The notes under the pieces are model-generated. The model was given only the letters and a program-made list of their open reading frames with translations. It searched no databases and was not told the DNA's origin. A stretch of 64,000 bases of DNA, taken from Hemicentrotus pulcherrimus. Lineage: Eukaryota; Echinodermata; Echinoidea; Camarodonta; Strongylocentrotidae. Below are positions 24,285 to 34,993 of the stretch, in pieces. The stretch covers positions 27,583 through 91,582 of the forward strand of contig BEXV01000509.1 of assembly GCA_003118195.1 (NCBI GenBank), read 5' to 3'. Numbering within the stretch: position 1 is the stretch's first letter; each line of letters begins with the position of its first letter. A program made the position numbers and the translations under genes.

Positions 24285-25112
24285 TACCAAAGCCAAAGAA
24301 GTGGACGATGGAGATGATCCTCCCGATAGTATAATTGATATATCCAGAAATGATGTTTTTAGTTCTGGTGTTAGGCCATATTCGACAGATATATAGATTG
24401 GACCTTAAGACCTAACCATACTGCCTTGTACTTCAGTGCACTTATCGTAAACTCTTTCATATGGAATGAGATACATGTTGTGTCTTGGAAACAGTGCAAT
24501 ATTTCTAACATAAACCAATAGGATTGGTACATCTTATCAAACAAATACTTTTCTCAGTGGTGCAATAGTGAAATCCAATTGACTTTCGAGTAGTTCATCT
24601 TCATAGGACTTTCTATCAGCAGACAGGAAATTACAATTAAGAATCTGCCAGTATGACTGGCTTTGCTTCATGTGTGTTCAGAATTATCTTAGGAGGAGGG
24701 TGCTAGAACATTATAACTTTTTGAAATAGTGTCATCTAGGATCAAATAAGATATCAGGATGTTTTCGAAGATGATTTCAAGAGTGAACTTTCTAGCAAGA
24801 GGCTTCTGATATCGCTTGCAGTGAGATGACCAGTTAAAATCCAGCAGAGCTACCCAGTAGTTCATGTTTGACTATTCACCCTTTCTCTAACGGCAATCAG
24901 TCTTTGGTGATTGATATTTCTCAATCGGATGCAGTGGCACCATGACAAGGTTAGTACTATTGTCATTCGATCATTATTACTTCTGTATTATTTTTCACCT
25001 GGCCTAATTAATAGAGCAGGTGGCAGTGTACAATATTCTCTTCCGTATGTGTAAATAATATTATGTTTTTCATTGCTTCATTATTATAATAACGATAACT
25101 TATATTAATAAA
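24285..25112 (+). other. Probable 3' UTR with poly(A) signal at 25107-25112
   Basis: AATAAA at 25107-25112 (atattAATAAAcg) is the first canonical signal I find after the stop; another is at 25270-25275. No other exon signal is evident. The first roughly 110 nt may still be coding in another frame. Confidence 0.55.
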
Positions 25113-25751
25113 CGATGTATGAATGTATGCTAACGAGGATGAACCGCTGGTCTCCTTGGCCTGTGGGAACATGAAATCAATCCACAACTCATTCGGGCTG
25201 AAGTGATTGGGCGCCCCCTGTAGGTAGAATTCGAAAAGTGATCTCGAGGACGGGAAAACATGATGTAGTAATAAACTTATAACCTCTTGGTATCAAGTAA
25301 TAATTTACAGGGTTTGTTTATTCCTTGTTAATGTTTCAAGTTTTCAATAGGTTCAATTCTTTCTTAACAAAGGATTCCATGATAATTTTTTTGTACTCAA
25401 TTTCTTATCCTGCGAGTTATTTTCAAAGTTTAAAACCGCCATTTATTTTTTAAACATCAGAAGTCTAAATTTAACTCTCAATCTACGAAGAGGGCGCAGG
25501 AAATAATCATTCTCTGCCCATGTTCAGTTAAAACTGATACTATTTGTTTCAAAATAAAGCAATAAACAATCATGCGCTGGCATTGACTAGACGAGAGCTG
25601 ATGCAACGTGTCAAGTAGAAATGTATGTTGACGATATTCAGAGGGTTAATGTTCATTGATCAGATTTCAAGAAACGTTAAAATGTAAAACAACGACAGGG
25701 TGAGTAAGAGAGAAAGATAGCGGTATAGAGTGAGTGAGAGTGAGAGAAGGG

Positions 25752-25752
25752 T

Positions 25753-25785
<33 letters not shown>

Positions 25786-25788
25786 AAT

Positions 25789-25822
<34 letters not shown>
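25752..25822. repeat. (AG)n microsatellite
   Basis: Impure AG/GA array with interspersed AAA. ORFs on the opposite strand here are artefacts of the repeat. Confidence 0.95.
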
Positions 25823-26883
25823 TGGGGAGTAAATTGGCACTGTTTATAACTCATCAGTTTTTCAAAAAGTGTTCCTTCAGCAAGAATTACCCCCAATTAG
25901 ACTAACAAATAATATGTGAACTTTATACAGTGGATATGAGACCCTAATACAACCTGACATCTCCTTTCAGATCCGATTCTATCAAACGAGCCACTCCGTC
26001 ATTCCATATTTGGTATTTAAATCGACGCTCGTGCTAATTCTTATCCCATACTTCATGTTATGTGTCTCGTGTAGGCTCCCTGTAATACGGAGAAGGTCGT
26101 TGACCTCGCAGCTTGGATAGTTATCAAAGCTGAGTGGAATTTTGTAAGATGTCAGGAGTAATCAATTTCATCTTTTGTTTGTTTCTTATATTAGTCGTGT
26201 GGAGTGATATTTTTCTTAAAGCGTAAGGAAATCACCTGGCATTCTTTGAAATGGCTGGAAGATGCATTCCGCACTATGAAATTGTCATGCACTCGAAATT
26301 ATTTGTTACTAAATTTGTTTTCACGTCCAGGAAAAGTTGGTATTGTTTCAAAATATAGTAAAAAGAAAGATGTCAAATGGAGCCTTTTATTTTCTTTATT
26401 TACTTTGGACACCATAGGCAAACTAGATAAGACAAGGCAGAAGATGGCCAAACATTACTTACATCGATATTGATTTACCTTTTTAAAAAAATAACTTATG
26501 GTATCCGTATGCCTCCAGTGTGAAGGCGTTCGAGCGTTGATTAAAGTAAACTATGTCTATGCCCAACTTCTGTTTACGACCGCGTATACTCAAAGTTCGA
26601 AGAGTTCATAAGAAAAATGATAACACCAACAATTATTAAAAGAAGAATGTCAAAAATGTAAGGGGGAAATGATAAGATGTAACGTGAAAAAAAAATTATT
26701 GCAAGTGAAAAATCATAAAAAGGGCGTGGGGCCAATGTAATGATAAACGATGCTACCAGTATTAATTCCCGTAATGAATATGATTCATCAGTTAGGTCCA
26801 GGGACCCTAATATATGTCACTTCCATGTAATAGGTCATATATTACTAAAGCGCGACATTTGTCATAGCCCTTTTACCATCTAG

Positions 26884-27074
26884 GTGCGACACCCCTAACC
26901 TACAATTTGCATCCAGGGCCTAGCTACCAGTACTACTCGCTCTATCCATGGACCTATCAGACTTACTTTGGTTTGGAGCCTGGAACTTTAGCCAGGGCGA
27001 TGGTAGACAGCAGTGAGCCTATCTACGACTGCACTATTCGTATTGCACCCAGGAGGTGGAAGCGGGTCGGATAG
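26884..27074 (+). other. Possible terminal exon or pseudogene, Tyr/Pro-rich
   Basis: A good acceptor (cccttttaccatctag) precedes 26884. After a phase-1 entry the frame gives 63 residues, GATPLTYNLHPGPSYQYYSL through APRRWKRVG, then TAG. The codon mix and GC content stand out from the surroundings. Beyond about 27040 the +1 frame is also protein-like (PGGGSGSDSTVLSIYG), as if a frame had been lost. It could be an alternative last exon reached from the phase-1 donor after 23748, or a decayed gene. No family recognised. Confidence 0.3.
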
Positions 27075-28045
27075 CACTGTTCTATCTATATATGGTAATG
27101 TTTCTCCCATCACCGTAGGCGCCTCGTTGGACATATAAGGACGTGATTTGGCTCCTCCACCCGCTCCACCGAACCCCTGGATGCGGGATGGTCACACAGG
27201 GCGCCCTATCACCCATCTTCCTTAGGGATCTTCTCAGAAGTTTTGACCATGGCTCGAGCGGCTTCATTTCACCGGCCTGGCTTGAAGGTGTTTGTTCGAC
27301 ACCAGCTTGGTCTCACTGCAGAGTGATGAGATGAAGTTATGTGCTTTCTCTACATCGTGATGTAGTATGAATGGGTTCAACTTCAGTGTACATAAACGGG
27401 GAGGTACCTTTGTAAATATAAAAAAAGTTTTTAAAACCTTGGAATACAATGATATTTTAAATTAAGGGACTTTTAACGTGGGTTTAATGATGAAGAACAA
27501 AACATGAGTATGTCAATATAAACCAATGGAAACGTCTGTGTTTGATAATAAGATCATCACGAAGGCAATATTTAGATACATTTTCTGAGATTGTTTAGTA
27601 TCTGTATTTTATGACGAAGGTATTTTCAAGGTTTGTCAACTAATACAAAATAGATGACTCCCCTTTAATACACTTCAAGACCTTGATAAACGCCCCCAAA
27701 ATAGGATAATTTCAAATCATACTCTTTGATTCTTTATAAACTTCTTCTATGACCAACCACATATGTCATATCAATTTCCATAAAGTAAGGGTGAAACTGG
27801 AAAGCTCTGACTAAATACATTTAACTGTAATTGTAGTATGTATTATGCGTGTATTTTAGAATCATTTTTAGGACCAACTTCAGAGAAAGAAATTTATTAC
27901 TATTCCCACTTTCATAGAAGTTTTAATTTAAACTACTAACATGGCTAGTAGGCTTATTATTTCTCCTTTTTTTTCTACCATCGACGATATATTTCGGTTT
28001 CTTTATTTGTTATTTCTAAATTTGAAATTCAACTCGAAATTGCAT

Positions 28046-28140
28046 CCTGGGCCCCGTCGTATAAAACTTACCATTGATGGTAACTTTGCAATCAATGGCA
28101 TCTAGCATGGTAACAGCGCTTAACGGCCAATCAAAATCAA
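28046..28140. repeat. Transposon-derived fragment
   Basis: Starts GGGCCCCGTCGTATAAAAC and contains short self-complementary blocks (ACCATTGATGGT; CAATGGCAT). The style matches short palindromic DNA-transposon remnants; it abuts an N and a (TA)n run. Family not assigned. Confidence 0.35.
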
Positions 28141-28171
28141 NTCATATAAATATATATATATATATATATTA

Positions 28172-29107
28172 CACTATTGGTCATAATGGTGGAATATTTA
28201 TTTTTACCCCAGTTTAGGGAAGGATTAAAAAAAAAAGATTATTTTCCAATAGATCTAGATAATGGCATACATTCTCAGATTTTATTTAATATTAATATGC
28301 GAGTGTTTGTTTTGCGTGACTGCGTAATCATATGTGTGCTACTATGCTAACCAACTAAGGGACATACGTCCTTAAGTCATAATTGACAGTAATGAGGATT
28401 AATGCCTCACGAAAGTGCACTAATATATAGCTGATCAATACGATTTTTATCCTGGTGCCTCACAGTAACGAGGCCATTGCTTAGCCCCTGAATCATGACT
28501 GCACGCAGTGTTTGCTAGGGTACGCGTCCCCTTCTACAAATCCCCCAAAAGGAAGAAAAATGCATGAAATTCTCAAAAATTCATTGCATTTTCCCCCGGC
28601 CCCCAACAGGAAAAATTCCTCTGTAGGGCCATGCATTATGGTTAAAGTCATGGCCGCACATAGGAATTTTTCCTTTTGGGGGCCGGGGAAAATGCAATGA
28701 TTTTTTTGACAATTTATTACATTTTCTTCGTTTTGGGGGATTTGTGGAAGGGGCCGCGTACCCTAGCAAACACTACGTACAGTCATGATTCAGGGGCTAG
28801 GCAATGGCCTCATTACTGTGAGGCCCCAGGATAAAAATCGTGTCGATCAGCTATATTAGTGCCCTTTTGTGAGGCATTAATCCTCATTACTGTCAATTAT
28901 GATTTAAGGACGTAGGTTCCCTAGCTGATTAGCATAGTAGCACACATAAGATTTAGCAGTCACGCAAAACAAGCACTCGCAAATTGATATTCAATAAAAT
29001 CTGAGAATGTATGCCATTATCTAGATCTATTAGAAATAAATAATTTTTTTTAAATCCTTCCCTAAACTGGGGTAAAAATAAATATTCCACCATAATGACC
29101 AACAGTG
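28172..29107. mobile_element. 0.94-kb foldback (long inverted repeat) MITE flanked by TA
   Basis: The two halves are imperfect reverse complements over about 450 bp each, centred near 28640. The left end CACTATTGGTCATAATGG mirrors the right end CCATAATGACCAACAGTG; internal landmarks such as CCCCAGTTTAGGGA, GGGTACGCG and the GGGGGCCGGGGAAAATGC block also pair across the centre. TA dinucleotides flank both ends (28170-28171 and 29108-29109), as expected of Tc1/mariner-type insertion, on the left within a (TA)n run. No transposase is encoded. A transcript through it would form a long hairpin. The structure is clear; the superfamily is inference. Confidence 0.85.
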
Positions 29108-29212
29108 TACATGAATCCTTCAACCCCCACGTTGACAGTGACAATGTAGTCTGCATTGCCGAGTGCCTTCACAATAAATTCTGATTTAGAGCAGTGTCTG
29201 ATGCTTTATAGC

Positions 29213-29305
29213 TCAGGTAGCCCCCTCCGACTTGTCAGTCGGTGCACGGTCCATGTCTGCCGGGGCCAGGCTGGCGGGATAATCAATGATGTCTCTCGTT
29301 ACATC
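29213..29305 (-). other. Short coding-like stretch on the minus strand
   Basis: Thirty codons (DVTRDIIDYPASLAPADMDR ... EGAT, then TGA) in a locally GC-rich patch next to the foldback element, with an AG just upstream that could be a weak acceptor. Balanced composition, but no start and no recognised family. It may be a pseudoexon or a piece of a mobile element. Confidence 0.2.
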
Positions 29306-30914
29306 CTACGCCTCGTGTAGTGGGATTTTTCAAATAAAAACTATTGGAGAACCTTATATGGCGAATGGAAACTTTTTTTCAGCAATATTATCATCAGAGC
29401 TTCATCAATGCATCAAACAAACATATATTTTCAGCTCAATATTTTAATAAATGATTCTAATATACATCTTACAGGTAAAGTAGAGTACTTGACATTATCA
29501 TTGCATGGGGACGAATAAATAACACATAAGAGTTATCGTGTATTGAGAGGTTCTGTAATCATAAAATAACAAGAAAAAACCGATTCATAACAATGTGAAA
29601 AGAGCTGCATACCCTGGATACGGGTATGTAGGCATTTTGACATGAAGTATCAAAACGGTCCTAAAATTGTGATATATCTAAATTCATAGTTTGAAAATTT
29701 TAGAGAGAAACCCGTTCAAAATGTGGTGCAATTCATTAATGTTAAAGCCAATATATAAAGTTTATAGTATTGTCAAACAAACCGCGTGGCAAAACGTCAA
29801 TATAAACTTCAGGTATTATAAAATTCTCGATGCTAGGATAAATAAAGAGCGAGCGAATGGCAATTTAGATTTTGAGTGGTAGTCAGAATTTTAACTGACC
29901 TCTAATTGATAGCATCCGAAGAATTCCGATTGAAATACATACAGGCGATGCGCACAAACATGTTATTCTAAGAACACTGGACCTCTCATTAACACATTTT
30001 TTTTGAGGATGAAAACAAGCATTACTTTGTAAATGTATCCATGAAATGCATGTGCGTTTTAGATTTGAAACATGAAGGAAAACAATGGTGAGTTTGACAT
30101 GTATGTTATGTTTATGTTAGTAAAGAAAAACAAAAGCTCTTTTCGTCGCATCTCGCTATACCATAGTGACCCTTTAGTGGCACTTGGTTTCTGTGTAACC
30201 AATGTTTCTGTTTCTGATGAATAACACGTACCTTTTATAATAATACCATCCATGGCTTCATTACGCAGATACACAAACCCACACACTCACTCGCCCACAC
30301 ACCCACACAGACAATTCTAGCAAAGTCCACCCTTGTACTATTGCCCTGTGAAATAGATGAAAATACTATGGTCTATAGCATTGTTAGAATATTATTCAGA
30401 TTGAGTGATTATTTACATGTTAATGTTTTGACTTCTTATGACTTTGATTCATTGAAAAAATATGATTTGCACCCCAACCCCAAATAAAAAGAAAAAAACA
30501 CAAAATTATTTCAACTTAATTGCCGATATTTTTCCATTCACACTTCCTTTCATCCATCTAGCCCTTAAACGATATCATCGAAATGTTTCATTCCATATAT
30601 CATCCTATAAACGACTATTGATCCCGCCTTACCTATTTACTTTTGTCCCACCCTTCATATATTTCATTTTCATACGATGTTTGTGTATGTGTGGGCATGT
30701 GTGTGCGCGTTTGCGCGTGTGCGTTTGTGTGTACTTGAATTAGATAGTACAGATTATAAGGCTAGACCAATAGACCAATTAATAATATCTCTTCTACCAT
30801 CCTCTACCCTTCAGAACTTAGGATGCAAGTTATCCAAACTATGATTATTCACATTTCCCCAAGTATCTATCATTTCTTCAGTGGGTTATCAAATACGTTC
30901 CCGATGTTAATACA

Positions 30915-31004
30915 AACTACTACTATTAATACTTCTATTACTACTTCTACTTCTGCTGCTGCTACTACTACTACTACTACAACTACTACTACTACTACTA
31001 CCAT

Positions 31005-31082
<78 letters not shown>

Positions 31083-31338
31083 AACTATACTACTTCTCCT
31101 ACTTCGACTGTACTACTTCTACTACCGTACTACTACTCCTACTTCTACCACCACTACTACTAATACTACTATTACTACTACTACTACTACTACTACTACT
31201 GCTACTACAACTGCTACAACTACTACAAAAACTATTGCTATTTCTACTTCTACTGCTGATAGTGTTGTTACTACTACTATCGCTAGTACAACTACTACTA
31301 ATTCTGCTTCTGCTAGTGCATTTACTACACTACTACTA
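30915..31338. repeat. Long (ACT)n / (TAC)n microsatellite
   Basis: About 420 bp of trinucleotide repeats with interruptions. The poly-Thr reading frame across it is a by-product of the repeat. Confidence 0.95.
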
Positions 31339-31608
31339 TTACGAAGAAAACATGCTTTTTCAGAAGTTGCTTACCAGCACGTTTGTATATCTTTCGATAT
31401 TCTTTCCTTCACCATAATGTATATCTAGGGTAGCAATATAAATTCTTACAAATGTCGCAATTTCTTTTTTAAAAGAATTCAACTAAAAAAAAAAGACTAA
31501 AAGCAAGGAAAAATGAAACGGATACATAGTGACTATGAATGTGAGGAGGGAGAGGGGAGAAGAAAAAACAAGAGATAGAATGAAAGCGAGGGAGAGCAAA
31601 CAGAGAAC

Positions 31609-31646
31609 GAGAGAAAGAGAGAAAGAGAGAGAGAGAGAGAGAGAGT
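31609..31646. repeat. (AG)n microsatellite
   Basis: AG-rich array inside a longer purine-rich stretch (31540-31665). Confidence 0.9.
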
Positions 31647-32336
31647 GGGAGAGTGAGTGAGAAAATAAACGATGGCGTCATGAGTCACATGACCAAATAT
31701 TTGTGATATGGATCTGTGAAACGTGTGCCTGTGTTTATATCTCGATGTGTGGTAGTTACTTAGAAAAGATAATAGCTGAGCATTTAAAACTGATTTGTAT
31801 ATATGCGTATTTCGATAAGGGATCTAAGCACATAACTAACCGAGCCCATGTAATTTGTAAAATGTTTATAAGGTCTAAACAATCACTCAGAGGTTCATAA
31901 GCATATTCAAATAGGCTTTGTTCTTTCATTGTTAGGTTTCGAACTGCCCATCTCCACCTGAAGGGGAAATAAATATTCATAGAAAGTTGGTTTGACTGGA
32001 AGCAAACGAAAAACCCCAAAAACAGAAATCGTGAAGAAAGAAAAAGAAAAGGAAAATCGTGAAAATTGTCAGAGGCAGTTCTGAAAAAGAAAAATAATAA
32101 TAAAATGTACGGAGATACCTACTAAAGTGACATTTACACCGTTGCCAAATTGATATTTGTTACATAGGAATAAAGATAGTGAGAACGCTCACAAGTTATT
32201 TTTATAAACTTTATTGAACTAAAACTTCTTTTTTTCGTTCTTGTAAACAATTAAGCATATTGAAACTCTTAAAAAAAGAGAGAAGATTCCATTCCATGGG
32301 GTGGCCGTAATAATATTAAGAATGATAATTATGATA

Positions 32337-32815
32337 ATAATAATAATAATAATAATTGATTCTTATTGAGCGCTACTACAGACAAACTGATCAGAGCGCT
32401 ATACAACAGAAAAGAAACATACAAATTATAACAATTAAACAAGGAACAATAATTAAGATATTATGAACGAAAAGAAATTTAGCTATTAAAATGTACAATA
32501 TGGATTCAACATGGAAAAATTTGTATTTTAAGTTTCTTTTTGAAAGTGTCTTCTGTACTACATAGGCGGAGGAGTTGTGGTAGAGTGTTCCAGGTGGATG
32601 GTCCAGCATAATAGAATGAGCGTTCGGCTGCCTTGGTGTTGGTGCGTGGGATCAGTAATAGTGTCTGATCGTTTCGTGAACGCAGATGGTATCTAGAAAC
32701 TGGAGGAGTAGTAAGCATGATAGACAGATAGTGTGGAGCAGTATGCATCAAGCACTTGTACACTAAAAGTGCTAGTTTAAATTGAATTCGCTGTATTAAT
32801 ATATCTTCAATTCCT
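32337..32815 (-). mobile_element. 5'-truncated non-LTR retrotransposon, reverse transcriptase C terminus and 3' end
   Basis: The minus strand encodes RIQFKLALLVYKCL ... IPRTNTKAAERSFYYAGPST-W-NTLP ... FKKKLKIQIF, the conserved tail found after the reverse transcriptase domain in many invertebrate LINEs. It ends at a short 3' UTR holding two AGCGCT blocks and an (ATT)n tail (32337-32357). Upstream sequence is missing, as is usual after incomplete target-primed reverse transcription. Confidence 0.85.
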
Positions 32816-33545
32816 TATTTATGGACAATGATTATATCCAAGCTAACAAAATATTGATTGAAACAATACCAAAGGAAAAGTGTAGAAAGAAATGCAGAAA
32901 TTGTGTGGATCGGTCAACCTGGTGGACCCTGCAAAAAGCACCAAAATATAAATCTGAAAAACACTTTAAGCGTCCTGAATATTTTTCGTTGAAACTTTTA
33001 ACATCATTTTGCACAAAAATCAGCAACATTTGTTTGTTTGTAATGAGATATTGTTATCGATGGCCATTTAATTTAACAAACATAAATTCCATCAAAGTTC
33101 TTTAGAAAATATGTTACTGGTGATCAAGAATAATTGAATAATGAAATCTTTTCACCATGTATAGTCGTAGAGTGTGCCCGCTAAAATATATTGACATGAT
33201 TATAGATTCATAATGGCAGAAGAAAGACGGTGAGCTGACGGCCTGCTGTGAGGAGAATTTTTAATTGGTGTTAGGCATTCCTTTCCTCAATAGACAAAAA
33301 GACAATAATGTCGATAATTGCTCTACCACGTGAATTAAGCGACAATATTTAGAAAGAAGAATTGAGGAGAGAAAAGACAGAGACAGAGACAGAGAGAGAG
33401 AGAGAAAGAAAAGAAGGATTGAAAGAGGAAGGGGTAGAAACAGATGGATGCGGTTATAAATTCATAACGTATCAAAATATTGCTTAGAAATATAACTATT
33501 ATCACAATTTTGCATGCAAATGTGAAAATTCCTTCAAAAATTTAC

Positions 33546-33568
33546 ATATATATATATATATATATATA
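33546..33568. repeat. (TA)n microsatellite
   Basis: Pure TA run. Confidence 0.9.
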
Positions 33569-34960
33569 GGAAGGAATATATATATTTATGTCTTATTGGT
33601 ATTCGATAATGCATTTAGTAAAAAAAGGAAAGTTAAAAAAAAAAGTGTTCTTTTCAGAATTCATTTTACGTTTAAAACAGTAGGAAGTGGAATGTTTATA
33701 TCAATACGATCTTATCTTTTCATGGGGTGCGTCTCATAAACGATTTTTTCCCATTTCTTTTTTTCGATCAAATAAAAGGCAGAAAAAACTTCTTCGTATT
33801 TTTGACAGGAGCCTGTATTACGCGTATACAACAGAAATCTGTAACTTTTAAAATTATATTCCCTTCTAATAAAAAATGACCATGGAGATTTCAAATGTTT
33901 TTAGTTCTGTATTGCATGATTTCAGTTTTGATTTGTATTAACACTTTCTTAAGGTTAGCCTCCTGCATTTAACTTACTGCATATATAACTTCCAGACATC
34001 ATTCTGGTGATGAAATTCCATGTATTCCAAAATATAACATGATATGATAAATGAAGATATCTTGATTCCTTCTCTTTTTCTTTTCTTTTTTAATCCTGAA
34101 GTGATTGCAATTGAAAGTCGTATTCTTTCATATTAATTGTATAAACAGCTTTTACTTGAGAACAAAAAAACTATGAGAAAATAAGTTGTAAAATACAATA
34201 TTATATTGCACATCCTTGTATTAAGTTGATGTTTTCTTTTCAAGTCTAATAAAACCTGGCTCGTTATTTTCTGTTATTGCCTGTGTACTGGTGTAAGTGA
34301 GTTATTTTATACTTTGTTTTTCTTAAAATGATGAACTGTTATTCCAAGAATGCACAAATATGGAAAGTCCATTGGGTAAGAATGATCAACACACAGTACC
34401 GTTTATTCAATTCAGTTTTAGAAACTTCCAGGTAGCATTCAACACCCACACAGCTGGGTTACTGTTTCATGGGTTAACTACTCACTAGCCAATTACAAAG
34501 ACCGACAAATCGAGGCATAGGATGTATCCTCACTCGTGATTGGTCAGAATTGAGTTTTCAATGTTTTTCTTACACTCCTTGCTTCTCCCTGCGTGTTTCG
34601 GATTCCACCAAAGATACTACTGTACATCTATATGTGTGTACCCAAACCTGTGTGTGTTGTGTAAGTCTAAGTTGGGTGTGCGTGTACATTTGCAAGCGTG
34701 TGTATTAATAACCTTTAACCCGCGTTAGGTTTCAGTCTTTAGTAGCCTCCCTCCCCTCCTCCCCTCTTTCTGTCTGTGGTATCGCCTGATGAATCCCAAC
34801 ATCCGTGTCTAGCCTACCATCTCTTAACTTCGGTTCGTCACTCCGTCCTCTTCTCTTCTCTTACCATTTCAGGTCCACGGTTCGGATTTTCTTGTGGTAC
34901 TAATCCACTCGAAGTTCATCCAAACTCATCAATTTTAATCACATTCTTCTCTTTCGGCAG

Positions 34961-34993
34961 GTCGAAGCCTGACATATCAACCAAAAATGAGTG
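34961..34993 (+). CDS. First coding exon of the single-Ig gene (coding from 34987)
   Basis: A pyrimidine-rich acceptor (ttctctttcggcag) ends at 34960, so the exon may itself follow a 5' UTR exon, or transcription may start nearby. Donor g|gtaaga after 34993. Only MS plus one base are coding. Confidence 0.5.

Larger units (their letters stand above)
25823..34960. other. Noncoding stretch between the Ig/IQ gene and the single-Ig gene
   Basis: About 9 kb dominated by repeats: a foldback element, a DNA-transposon scrap, a long ACT array, a LINE 3' fragment, and GA and TA runs. The only protein-like sequence is the GC-rich patch at 26884-27330. Two CCAAT-type motifs (about 34484 and 34541, the second inverted) lie upstream of the next gene. 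Confidence 0.5.

Noticed and set aside
30823..31428. 201-codon plus-strand ORF rich in Thr
   Set aside because: It is a direct translation of the (ACT)n microsatellite.
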